A DNA stretch of 32,491 bases, from the NCBI GenBank assembly GCA_024743095.1, contig JANSXF010000049.1, forward strand, positions 1 through 32,491. Reading direction: 5' to 3'. Position 1 is the stretch's first letter, and each line of letters starts with the position of its first letter. A program made the translations under genes and the position numbers. This stretch comes from Flavobacteriaceae bacterium (GTDB lineage: Bacteria; Bacteroidota; Bacteroidia; Flavobacteriales; Flavobacteriaceae). This document shows, piece after piece, positions 1-8,369 of this stretch. The notes beneath the pieces are model-generated. The model was not told where the DNA came from and did no database searches. It saw only the letters and a list, made by a program, of their open reading frames with translations.

Positions 1-2375
1 CCTATGGATTGATAGCTGATGGTTAGTACGGCAATGCACATTGCGATGAGCCCTGCCGTTAAAAAAACTCCCCATCCAATATGGACTCGATAGGCAAAAC
101 CTTCCAACCACCTGTTCATCAAATACCAGCCTATAGGTGTGGCGATCGCAATTGAAATGATGATCAGTCTCAAAAAGTCGAAAGTGAGCAGTTTGTAAAT
201 ATTTTGGAAAGGTGCCCCGAGCACTCTGCGAATACTTATCTCCTTTCTTCGCTGCTCCACCATAAAGGCCGATAGTGCAAAAAGTCCGAGACAGGCCACA
301 ACAATGGCGAATAGGGCAAAACTGTTGAATATTCTCCCCATTCGCTGCACATCCTCGTGCATTTGGGCAAATTCCTGCTCGAGAAAGGAATAGTTGAGTG
401 CTTGGTTGGGAACATTTTTGTTCCAAACCTGTTCAATGGCGGCCAGGGCATCGGTCGGATTTCCTTTTTGAAGTTTTACCGAAACAGCCCCGATATCCTT
501 TCCAATGACCAAGGATAAAGCGGAGATGTCCTCCTTCAAGGATCTAAAGTGAAAATCCTCGATGACACCGATTACCTCGAAAATTTGATTGTTGTTGTCC
601 AATTTTTTGCCGATCGGGTCTTTTAATCCCAATTCGGAGGCCATTTTATGGTTGATGACAATGGAATTAATCGAATCGAACGCAAAGTCTTTGGAAAAAC
701 CCCTGCCCTTATCCAATTGGATTCCCAAGGTTTCGATATAGTCATGGTCCACCCTCCATATTTGTGCCGGAATGCCCCTTCCTCCATCATCCTGGCCGTC
801 GACCATAAAGGTGTTTCCATTTCTGCTGCCACCATCAATGGGCAAATAGTTGGTGGATGTTACACTCTTTACCTGTGACAATGATGCTAATTGCTCTTTG
901 AAGGATTCGATTTTGTTATTAAGGATATTGGTCCCTTCCAGTACCACGACCCTCTCCTTGTCGTACCCCAATTCCTTACTGACGATATAGTCCATCTGAC
1001 GGTAAATGATCAAGGTGCCGATAATCAAGATCACCGAAGTGGTAAACTGGAAAATGACCAGTCCACTGCGCAGTCTGCCGCTTTTGCTTCCCACGCTCAA
1101 AGTGCCCTTTAGTACATTTGCCGGTTTAAAGGCCGATAGGTAAAAGGCCGGATAAATCCCTGCCAAGATACCCACGAACAATGCTGCCACGACCAAGGTG
1201 GGGACAAACCACCAATCGGACCAGGGCAATTCTATGCTCTTTGACGCCATAGCATTAAAAAAGGGCAAGAGCGACCATGCCAAGAGAACGCCCAGCACAA
1301 AGGAGATGATACTGAACATTACCGATTCGGTCAAGAATTGGTTGACCAAACTGTTCCTATAAGCCCCGATTGTTTTTCTCAGACCCACCTCTTTGGCCCT
1401 GTTGGCTGATTTGGCCGTGGAAAGGTTTATAAAATTAATAATGGCCAAGAGCAGTACAAAAATGGCTATGGCCGCAAAAAGCCACACAAACTTGACATCG
1501 CCATGCTTAAGCCCGTCCTGCATTTTTAGGTCAGATTTCAGATAAATGTCCGTTACCGGTTGCAGTTTGTATTCGGCGGTTCGCAATACATCTATGAAAC
1601 TGGCCGAGCGGCCCCGCTCCATTTGCGCCGGAATAATGTATTTTTCAACAATCGAGGACATTTTTTGTTCCAGCTCCTCAATATCGGTGTTCGGGTTGAC
1701 CAACACATAGGTGAAATAATTCTGATTGGTCCAGCTACCATTGGTGTCCTCCACTGGAAGCACAAAATCAAAGTCCAGGTGCATATTTTCGGGGACATCT
1801 TCCATTATCCCTGTTACCGTGTAGGGCTTGGAAGTATCATTGTCCAAGAATACGACCTGGTCTATCGCATTTCCGTTGGGAAAGTATTTATCCGCTTTTG
1901 ATCTAGAAATTACGATGCTCTTGGGATCGGTCAAGGCCGTGGCCGGATCACCTTTGTCCAATTGTATCTCCAATATTTCAAATGCCTCTTGGTCGGCAAT
2001 TATAAAGTTCTCCTCAAAAGTGTTCTCCTGCGCTCGGTTCACCCTGAAACCTCGCCTGCCCGCTCCAAAAATTTCTATAGTGTTTACTTTTCCTGCTTTG
2101 GTAATTTCGGCAAAATCGGATTGTAGGGCTTCGGCAAAGGGCAATTGAAAGTGGGTGCTTTTCATTACCTCACCTTGGAGCACCCCCTGAAATACCACCC
2201 TATAAATATTATCCTTCTTTTGGTAATGGGAATCATAGCTGGTTTCGTTACCAATGAAGAGGGTGATCAAAAGGCATGCCGCTATGCCCACGGCAAACCC
2301 TCCTATCTTTATAAATGTAAAGAGCTTATCCTTTTTAATGCTTCTCCATGCAATATTTAGGTGGTTTTTGAACAT
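1..2375 (-). CDS. FtsX-family ABC transporter permease (3' end beyond window)
   Basis: Inner-membrane permease of a MacB/LolC-type ABC system, which couples ATP hydrolysis to periplasmic conformational change. The frame reads openly from the ATG at 2375 down to base 1, about 791 codons; by comparison with the upstream paralogue only some 12-15 residues are missing. It starts MFKNHLNIAW, has a first membrane segment near residues 19-42, a large periplasmic MacB-like domain, an FtsX core with the motif GLRKTIGA, and a second FtsX core near the C-terminus with EQRRKEISIRRVLGA. It is the last gene visible in the tolC-adaptor-ATPase-permease-permease operon, 23 bases after its paralogue. The substrate cannot be read from sequence. 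Being cut by the window edge, its true stop is unseen. Confidence 0.9.
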   Translation of the reverse strand, partial: MFKNHLNIAWRSIKKDKLFTFIKIGGFAVGIAACLLITLFIGNETSYDSHYQKKDNIYRVVFQGVLQGEVMKSTHFQLPFAEALQSDFAEITKAGKVNTIEIFGAGRRGFRVNRAQENTFEENFIIADQEAFEILEIQLDKGDPATALTDPKSIVISRSKADKYFPNGNAIDQVVFLDNDTSKPYTVTGIMEDVPENMHLDFDFVLPVEDTNGSWTNQNYFTYVLVNPNTDIEELEQKMSSIVEKYIIPAQMERGRSASFIDVLRTAEYKLQPVTDIYLKSDLKMQDGLKHGDVKFVWLFAAIAIFVLLLAIINFINLSTAKSANRAKEVGLRKTIGAYRNSLVNQFLTESVMFSIISFVLGVLLAWSLLPFFNAMASKSIELPWSDWWFVPTLVVAALFVGILAGIYPAFYLSAFKPANVLKGTLSVGSKSGRLRSGLVIFQFTTSVILIIGTLIIYRQMDYIVSKELGYDKERVVVLEGTNILNNKIESFKEQLASLSQVKSVTSTNYLPIDGGSRNGNTFMVDGQDDGGRGIPAQIWRVDHDYIETLGIQLDKGRGFSKDFAFDSINSIVINHKMASELGLKDPIGKKLDNNNQIFEVIGVIEDFHFRSLKEDISALSLVIGKDIGAVSVKLQKGNPTDALAAIEQVWNKNVPNQALNYSFLEQEFAQMHEDVQRMGRIFNSFALFAIVVACLGLFALSAFMVEQRRKEISIRRVLGAPFQNIYKLLTFDFLRLIIISIAIATPIGWYLMNRWLEGFAYRVHIGWGVFLTAGLIAMCIAVLTISYQSI

Positions 2376-2398
2376 GTGATTGATGATTTTCGATTGAT

Positions 2399-4780
2399 TT
2401 ATTCGGACCTCAGACTCTTGGTCGGGTCGGTCAAAGCCGCCCTGATGGATTGAAAACTTACCGTCAACAGGGCAATGCCCAGTGCAATGGTTCCTGCAAG
2501 GGCGAACAACCACCATTGCATATCGATCCTATAGGCAAACCCCTGCAACCAGTTTTCCATGGAAAAATAGGCCACCGGAAAACCTATGAGCAGGGCAATG
2601 AGCACCAGCTTGGCAAAATCCATGGAAAGCATTTGGCTGATATTGCCTACGGAGGCCCCCAATACTTTTCGAATACCGATTTCCTTTCTTCGCTGTTCCG
2701 CCGTGTAGGCCGCAAGTCCAAAAAGGCCCAGTGCCGCCACAAAAATGGCCAGTATACAGAATACGATACTGATCTGTCCCGCCCGTTTCTCGCGAGCATA
2801 CATCCTAGCGATATTTTGGTCCATAAAGGAGTAATTGAAATCCAAATTGGGAACAACCCTGGTGAAAGTGCTTTTAAGATCGGCAACCGTATTGGTCAAA
2901 TTCCCGGATCTAAAACGTACCAGCATGAAGGATTTGTCTTCACTTGGATTGTTGTGGAATGCATAGGCCCCGATGGGTTGGTGCAGCGATTCGTAGTTGA
3001 AATCATCGACCACCCCGACAATGGTATTGGGCATTCCGATATAAACTTCTTTTCCAATGGCCTCCTCAGGGGAAAATCCCAAATAATCGATGGCTTTTTT
3101 GTTCAATACGACTTCCACCAAGGTATCGTTTTCACTTTTGTACATCGGCAAGCTACTGCCCGCCAAAAGTTGCAGTTTAAGAGCCTCCACAATACCTGCA
3201 TCGGTGACATTGGTCTGAATGTTCATGCCCTGTTCCTCCGAGCCTTTTCTTTTAAGGGTCCGTCCACTGACATCCCTGCCCGGATATCCTTGGGCCATGG
3301 ATACCGCGGTAACTTCCGAAAGGTTTTTGAACTCTTGCTCCAAGGCATCGCGATTGTCGTTGTCGCGCAATCCACCCACAGAAATTGCCATAACGTTCTC
3401 AGCGGTAAAGCCAAGGTTTTTGTTCTGGATGTATTTCGTTTGTTGATAGATGACCATTACCCCTACGATCAATGCAGTGGAGGCCGCGAACTGCATCACC
3501 ACCAAGCCTTTTCTTATCATTACTTTGCCCTTTCCGCGCTTTAATGACGGGGACAGGATTTCTTTCGGCAAAAACCGGGACAGGTACATGGAAGGATATA
3601 GCCCTGAGAACAATGTCGTTAGGGTCCAGACTCCCAACGCCGCCAGTAAAAAAGTTGGGTTGAGCAATAAATCCATGTTCAAGTGTTGATTCGTCAAGCT
3701 GTTAAAGCTTGGCAACAATAACATGGTCAAAGCGATGCCCAAAACCATGGAAATGGCCGTAATGAGTCCGGTTTCCACATAAAACCGACCCACCAACGAT
3801 TCCGAGGATGCCCCCAAGGTTTTGCTGATCCCCACTTCCTTGGAACGCTTTTGGGAACGCGCCGTGGTAAGGTTCATATAATTGACACAGGCTATCAATA
3901 GGATTAAAATGGCCAGATAGGTAAGGTTGCGCACTTCGTGGATATCGCCGATCCTGGAAGAATATGCGTTCCCATAGGAAGCTGAATACAAGTGTACCTT
4001 GCTCAATGGCTGTAAACCGAAAGAATACCATTGTTCCTTCTTTGGGAGGTTTGCATCCAACATTTGGTCTATCTGTGTTTGGGTGGCATCCACCGAAACG
4101 TTCTCCTTTAACAGGCAATAGGTTTCAAAACTGGCATTGCTCCACGAGGTAGTATTATAGAACCAGTACCCATTGCTGGATGCTATGATCTCGGCATCCA
4201 AAGTGCTGTTTTCGGGAAAATCCCCGTATATCCCCGTTACCTCTAACTTACGGTCGTTATCGACCAGAATCGTTTGGCCGATCGGATCTTCATTGTTGAA
4301 ATACGTTTTGGCCGCAGTTTCCGAAAGAATGACCGTACCCGGCCTCTCCAGAGCACTGCCCGCATCTCCCTCGACCAATTCGATGTCAAAAATGGTCAAT
4401 AGCTCCTTGTCCGCCCAATAGAAGAGATCTTCGGTGAAATTTTGATCGTTTATGCGCAAGGAGGCAGGCCTTCCAAAATTATGTTTTAACAACCTTGCAG
4501 CACTTTTCACATTGGTTACCTCTTCTTTCATGGCCAAAGCGGTTACCGGTGGTACCGTAGCCCAGGTCTCGAAGCCGAAATCACCATTGGTCTTCAACAA
4601 TACCCGTTGTATCCGGTCCTTTTTTGGGAACATGGAGTCGAAGCTCCTTTCATGGGAAATAAACAGAAAAAGGAGCATGACGATGGTCAAACCCATGGAA
4701 AGTCCAACAATGTTTATTATGGAAAACAACCTGTTGGTCTTTAGGTTCCTCCAGGCTACTTTTAGGTGGTTCTTGAACAT
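2399..4780 (-). CDS. FtsX-family ABC transporter permease
   Basis: A 793-residue inner-membrane permease, the usual length for the double-FtsX type of Bacteroidota. Membrane segment 1 lies at about residues 19-42, followed by a periplasmic MacB_PCD-like domain (about 45-240), an FtsX block (about 285-450, with EVGISKTLGASSES), a second periplasmic domain, and a second FtsX block (about 670-785, with EQRRKEIGIRKVLGAS). Unlike E. coli MacB there is no fused ATPase; the ATPase is the separate gene 30 bases upstream. Both permeases begin MFKNHL and share similar sequence just before the ATG, which suggests tandem duplication. It probably acts with the adaptor and TolC-like channel to move a substrate across the envelope. 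The family call is firm, the cargo unknown. Confidence 0.95.
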   Translation of the reverse strand: MFKNHLKVAWRNLKTNRLFSIINIVGLSMGLTIVMLLFLFISHERSFDSMFPKKDRIQRVLLKTNGDFGFETWATVPPVTALAMKEEVTNVKSAARLLKHNFGRPASLRINDQNFTEDLFYWADKELLTIFDIELVEGDAGSALERPGTVILSETAAKTYFNNEDPIGQTILVDNDRKLEVTGIYGDFPENSTLDAEIIASSNGYWFYNTTSWSNASFETYCLLKENVSVDATQTQIDQMLDANLPKKEQWYSFGLQPLSKVHLYSASYGNAYSSRIGDIHEVRNLTYLAILILLIACVNYMNLTTARSQKRSKEVGISKTLGASSESLVGRFYVETGLITAISMVLGIALTMLLLPSFNSLTNQHLNMDLLLNPTFLLAALGVWTLTTLFSGLYPSMYLSRFLPKEILSPSLKRGKGKVMIRKGLVVMQFAASTALIVGVMVIYQQTKYIQNKNLGFTAENVMAISVGGLRDNDNRDALEQEFKNLSEVTAVSMAQGYPGRDVSGRTLKRKGSEEQGMNIQTNVTDAGIVEALKLQLLAGSSLPMYKSENDTLVEVVLNKKAIDYLGFSPEEAIGKEVYIGMPNTIVGVVDDFNYESLHQPIGAYAFHNNPSEDKSFMLVRFRSGNLTNTVADLKSTFTRVVPNLDFNYSFMDQNIARMYAREKRAGQISIVFCILAIFVAALGLFGLAAYTAEQRRKEIGIRKVLGASVGNISQMLSMDFAKLVLIALLIGFPVAYFSMENWLQGFAYRIDMQWWLFALAGTIALGIALLTVSFQSIRAALTDPTKSLRSE

Positions 4781-4810
4781 GTGATCGATTTTTTGATTGA
4801 TGAAAAACTC

Positions 4811-5506
4811 CTATACCATACTTTTCATGGGCTTGTTTTGGCTTTCGGTCACAATTTGACCGTCGAACAGGTTGATGACCCTGTGGGCGTAGTGCGAATC
4901 CCGGTCGGAGTGGGTCACCATTACAATAGTGGTCCCTTCTTGGTTGAGTTCCGTCAACAGGTTCATTACCTCGATGCCGTTTTTGGAATCCAGGTTACCG
5001 GTCGGCTCATCCGCCAAGATCAGTTTTGGATTGGTAACCACGGCCCTAGCGATGGCCACCCTTTGCTGCTGCCCCCCCGATAATTGCTGAGGAAAATGCT
5101 TTTCCCTATGGGCGATCTTCATACGCTCCAGCACTTTCTGCACTTTTTCTCTTCTTTCGGCCTTGTTCATTTTAAGATAGATCAACGGAAGTTCCACGTT
5201 TTCGAACACGGTGAGCTCGTCAATCAGGTTAAAACTTTGGAAGACAAAGCCCAGATTGCCTTTTCGGAGTTGGGTGCGCTGACTTTCTTTTAATCCGCCG
5301 ACCTCATGGCCGGCAAAATTGTAGCTTCCCTGAGTGGGGTTGTCCAGCATGCCGATAATGTTCAAGAGAGTGGATTTTCCACATCCGGAGGGGCCCATGA
5401 TCGCCACAAATTCCCCTTCTTCTACCTTTAGGTTCACTCCATTTAAGGCCAAGGTCTCCACCTCTTCCGTTCGGAAACTTTTTTTAAGGTCTGTAATTTT
5501 TATCAT
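4811..5506 (-). CDS. ABC transporter ATP-binding protein (MacB/LolD type)
   Basis: Cytoplasmic ATPase of 231 residues that would power the two downstream FtsX permeases. All nucleotide-binding motifs are visible: Walker A GPSGCGKST at 38-46, Q-loop FVFQSFNL near 88-95, signature LSGGQQQR at 142-149, Walker B LILADEP at 162-168 with the following TGNLDS typical of the LolD/MacB subfamily, and the H-loop histidine near 199. The length is typical of stand-alone ATPases of this group. It is the third gene of the minus-strand efflux operon, after the adaptor and before the permeases. An alternative lipoprotein-release role (LolCDE) is less likely because TolC-like and adaptor genes are adjacent. 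Confidence 0.95.
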   Translation of the reverse strand: MIKITDLKKSFRTEEVETLALNGVNLKVEEGEFVAIMGPSGCGKSTLLNIIGMLDNPTQGSYNFAGHEVGGLKESQRTQLRKGNLGFVFQSFNLIDELTVFENVELPLIYLKMNKAERREKVQKVLERMKIAHREKHFPQQLSGGQQQRVAIARAVVTNPKLILADEPTGNLDSKNGIEVMNLLTELNQEGTTIVMVTHSDRDSHYAHRVINLFDGQIVTESQNKPMKSMV

Positions 5507-5571
5507 TGTAATGGTTGTTTGATTGTTTTTTAAAGACTGTTCATTTTTGATGGTTGTTACATTTTTACGGA

Positions 5572-6822
5572 TTATTTTAAAACGATCCGTTCCGCATCGC
5601 CAAAACTATCATAGTTACTGGTAATGACCTGTTCCCCGGGCTGAAGCCCTTCGAGAACTTCATAATATCTCGAATTTTGTTTCCCCAATCGCACATTGCG
5701 CTTAATGGCCTCGTTACCGTCCGGACCCACCACGAAGACCCATTGCCCGCCCGTGCTTTGGAAAAAACCTCCTTTTGGCAATAACATGGCATCGTTGGAC
5801 TCTCCCAATTGCAATCGGATATTGTAGCTCTGGCCTGCCCTTATGGTTTCAGGCTTTTCGTCCACAAAGACCAGGTCCACTCGGAACCTTCCGTTCCTAA
5901 CTTCGGGATAAACCTTGCGCAAGCGCAGTTTGTACTCATTTCCATTTCGTTCCAAAGTAGCGGAAAGGTCTCTTTTTACACGATCAATGTAGTGCTCATC
6001 TATATCCGCTTCAATTTTAAAATCGGTCAGCACATTGATCTGGCCGATACGTTGTCCCTGTGAAATGTTCTGGCCAATTTCCGCATCCAAAAACCCAAGT
6101 TGACCATCGGCAGGTGCCCTTACGTTTAAATGGTCCAAACGTTCATAGACCATGGAAAGCGTCTTTTGCATACGCTCTAGATCGGTGTCCAATCCTTTTA
6201 AAGAGGTTTCCCTTAATTCATCATCCTGCTCTGTTTGCAGTTTCACTATCTCCAATTGCTTTTCCGCCAATTGATAATCTTCCCTGGACTTTAGGTAGGT
6301 TTCTTTGGAGACCAGTTCTTCCTTATACAATTCTTCGTTCTGCTCATAGGCACGTTTTAACCGCTGCACATCATATTGGGCGGTCGCCAAGGATTTTCTA
6401 CCTTCCACCTGTCTGGAATCAAAAGTAAGCTTGGTGGAACGCAGATCGTTCTGTTTTAGGGCCAAGTTACTTTCGCTGGCCAAGATTTGCTCGTAGAGGG
6501 CCATGTTCTCCAATTTTAAGATGATATCGCCCTGCTTGACCATAGATCCTTCCTCGATCAATTTTTCGGATACCCGGCCTCCTTCATAGGCATCCATATA
6601 AATGGTGGCGATGGGCGCCACGTTTCCATTTATGGTAATGTAATCATCGAACTTACCATCGGTAACCGAGGAAATGGACAAACGTTCCCTCTCTGTCCTG
6701 AATGTGGACATGGAGCTGGCAAAAATCAACTTATATCCGACCAGCAATAGCAATATGCCCAACGCGATATAGCCATAATGCTTGGGTTTAAGTCCTTTCT
6801 TTTTTTCTAATTGTATATCCAT
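5572..6822 (-). CDS. Periplasmic adaptor (membrane fusion protein, HlyD/MacA-like)
   Basis: A 416-residue adaptor expected to bridge the inner-membrane permease and the TolC-like outer-membrane channel. A short cytoplasmic N-terminus is followed by a single membrane anchor (about residues 16-35, GYIALGILLLLVGYKLIF). Then come a barrel-sandwich half (about 55-100, with the typical EGSMVKQGDIILKLEN), a long coiled-coil hairpin (about 105-225), the returning half (RAPADGQLGFLDAEIGQNISQGQ), a beta-barrel domain, and a membrane-proximal domain ending in GLQPGEQVITSNYDSF. It lies 8 bases downstream of the tolC-like gene, so the two are almost certainly co-transcribed. It matches the family in length and layout. 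Confidence 0.93.
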   Translation of the reverse strand: MDIQLEKKKGLKPKHYGYIALGILLLLVGYKLIFASSMSTFRTERERLSISSVTDGKFDDYITINGNVAPIATIYMDAYEGGRVSEKLIEEGSMVKQGDIILKLENMALYEQILASESNLALKQNDLRSTKLTFDSRQVEGRKSLATAQYDVQRLKRAYEQNEELYKEELVSKETYLKSREDYQLAEKQLEIVKLQTEQDDELRETSLKGLDTDLERMQKTLSMVYERLDHLNVRAPADGQLGFLDAEIGQNISQGQRIGQINVLTDFKIEADIDEHYIDRVKRDLSATLERNGNEYKLRLRKVYPEVRNGRFRVDLVFVDEKPETIRAGQSYNIRLQLGESNDAMLLPKGGFFQSTGGQWVFVVGPDGNEAIKRNVRLGKQNSRYYEVLEGLQPGEQVITSNYDSFGDAERIVLK

Positions 6823-6830
6823 GGTATATG

Positions 6831-8165
6831 TTAGTTGATGTTAAAAATGGGCAGGCCGCTGTAAAAATCAATGGTGCTTTGGTTGACCTTTAACCTTAGT
6901 CCCACCTGCAAGTTCTCGTTCTGTGCCACACCGAAAAGGTTCTTGGCCTGAAACAGCTCCAATGCATTTATAAGTCCCTTTTCATATCTTTTTTGTGCAA
7001 TGGTAAAAGCCAATTCCTGTGCATCGACCTTCTGTAAGCTCTGCTCGTACTCCGCAATAAGTGCACGGTTGTCCTGAACCAATTGTTGCAATAGCTTAAA
7101 CAGTTCCTGTTCCTGTATCTGCAGGTTGTTCTTGGCCTGCATATAGGCTATTTTTTGTTGTTTTACCCTTGAATGGTTGGCCCATCCATTGGAAATTGGA
7201 ATATTGAGCTGTGCTCCCACGAACTTGGATTGGTTATCGTTGAACTGTGTTTTAAAAGGAATCACATTCCCGTTCTCATCCACATTGGTCTCAAAATAGC
7301 TGGTTCCGTAACCTGCAAACAGGGACAACGATGGGAACAAGTCTCCCCTTGTGGCCTGCATTTGCTTTTTTGCTGCGGAAACACGGTACTCCTGCGCTTT
7401 TACCAAAGGCACAAATCCGCGTGCAGACCGGTACAGCGAATCCAAGGTAACATCTTGGTTGAGCGATGCTTCTTCAAGGCTTTCCTGAATTGTAATGTCG
7501 GTTGCACCGATCAGGTTCATTTCCTGTAAGAGCACGAGTTTGGCATTGGTCAGTTGGTTCTTGTTTTGGGTCAATAGAAATTTATCGCCCAAAAGATTGG
7601 ACTCGGCCTCGTAAAGGTCGGCACCGGCCATTAGGCCCAATTCCACTTGTTTTTCCACCAAATCGTAATTGGCCTGTGAAATTTCGAGCTGTTCCAAGGT
7701 ATTGGCCACCAACCCTTCAAAGAACTTGATGTCGTAAAAAGCGCTCATCACCCTAAATGCCAACAAAAACTTTTCCTGCAAAATATCTTCTTGGGTCGCC
7801 TTAAAGATGAATTTTGAGGCCCTGATCGAATTTATTTTTTGAAAACCGCGGAACAAATCCAAATTCGCATTGAGCGAATAGTTGTTACTGAAGAATTCCG
7901 TGTTCACATAATCGTTGGTGTTCGGGTCGGCGGACCTACCGTATCTGATGGTATAGTCGGTGGAACCGCTTACCGATGGCAATAGGTCCCGGATGGATTG
8001 ACGATAAGATTCCCTGCTGGATTCATTGTTGTAGGAGGTGTTTCTGACCTGAAGGTTGTGTTCGATGGCATAATCCACACACTCTTCCAAGGTCCAAACC
8101 TCTTGGGAAAACCCAAGGAACGAAGCCAATAACAGAAAGGTTGTGATGTTTATTTTTAAATTCAT
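6831..8165 (-). CDS. TolC-family outer-membrane channel protein
   Basis: A 444-residue outer-membrane efflux channel, first gene of the five-gene efflux operon. The N-terminus is a Sec signal peptide (about residues 1-20, hydrophobic run FLLLASFLGFS). The mature part begins with the conserved WTLEECVDYAIEHNLQVRN, the hallmark of TolC/OEP proteins, and continues with two long alpha-helical repeats (for example QANYDLVEKQVELGLMAGAD and FTIAQKRYEKGLINALELF). The length equals that of usual family members. The gene is divergent from the sigma-54 regulator at 8370, and the intervening 204 bases hold candidate operators. Specificity is not inferable from sequence. Confidence 0.94.
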   Translation of the reverse strand: MNLKINITTFLLLASFLGFSQEVWTLEECVDYAIEHNLQVRNTSYNNESSRESYRQSIRDLLPSVSGSTDYTIRYGRSADPNTNDYVNTEFFSNNYSLNANLDLFRGFQKINSIRASKFIFKATQEDILQEKFLLAFRVMSAFYDIKFFEGLVANTLEQLEISQANYDLVEKQVELGLMAGADLYEAESNLLGDKFLLTQNKNQLTNAKLVLLQEMNLIGATDITIQESLEEASLNQDVTLDSLYRSARGFVPLVKAQEYRVSAAKKQMQATRGDLFPSLSLFAGYGTSYFETNVDENGNVIPFKTQFNDNQSKFVGAQLNIPISNGWANHSRVKQQKIAYMQAKNNLQIQEQELFKLLQQLVQDNRALIAEYEQSLQKVDAQELAFTIAQKRYEKGLINALELFQAKNLFGVAQNENLQVGLRLKVNQSTIDFYSGLPIFNIN

Positions 8166-8176
8166 AGTGTATTACT

Positions 8177-8207
8177 GTGCCAAACTGTATCCTATTCTTG
8201 TGCCAAA
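8177..8207 (-). promoter_or_regulatory. Twin TTGGCAC boxes upstream of the tolC-like gene
   Basis: The octamer GTGCCAAA (plus strand) occurs at 8177-8184 and 8200-8207, 23 bases apart, so the minus strand reads TTTGGCAC twice just upstream of the tolC-like start. Each equals the -24 half of a sigma-54 promoter. The -12 half is poor: TAGGA after the distal box where TTGCA is expected. This is either a weak or degenerate sigma-54 promoter or a paired binding site. The neighbouring sigma-54 regulator makes the first reading attractive but not proven. Confidence 0.3.
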
Positions 8208-8268
8208 GTATTTTACAATTGATTATCAGATAGTTAAACTTATAAAAACACTATTAAGATAAAACAGG

Positions 8269-8307
8269 TGTAAAAATTTTGTACAAAAAATGTCCAAAAA
8301 TTTTACA
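8269..8307. promoter_or_regulatory. Palindromic candidate operator in the divergent promoter region
   Basis: The central part of the 204-base divergent spacer holds a perfect 12-base palindrome, TTTTGTACAAAA, at 8277-8288. It is enclosed by an inverted pair, TGTAAAA at 8269-8275 and TTTTACA at 8301-8307. Such dyads about 60-100 bases from a start are what an enhancer-binding regulator would use. The sequence is AT-rich, so chance is possible. Confidence 0.35.
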
Positions 8308-8369
8308 GTTGAACATAACATATCAAAGCAATTGCTAGTTTAGACCATCCATTTGAATACAATTGCCAA

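Noticed and set aside
2450..3544. A 364-codon open frame on the plus strand
   Set aside because: It lies wholly antisense to the FtsX permease, and its translation is low-complexity with many His and Gln and no domain. It is a codon-bias shadow.
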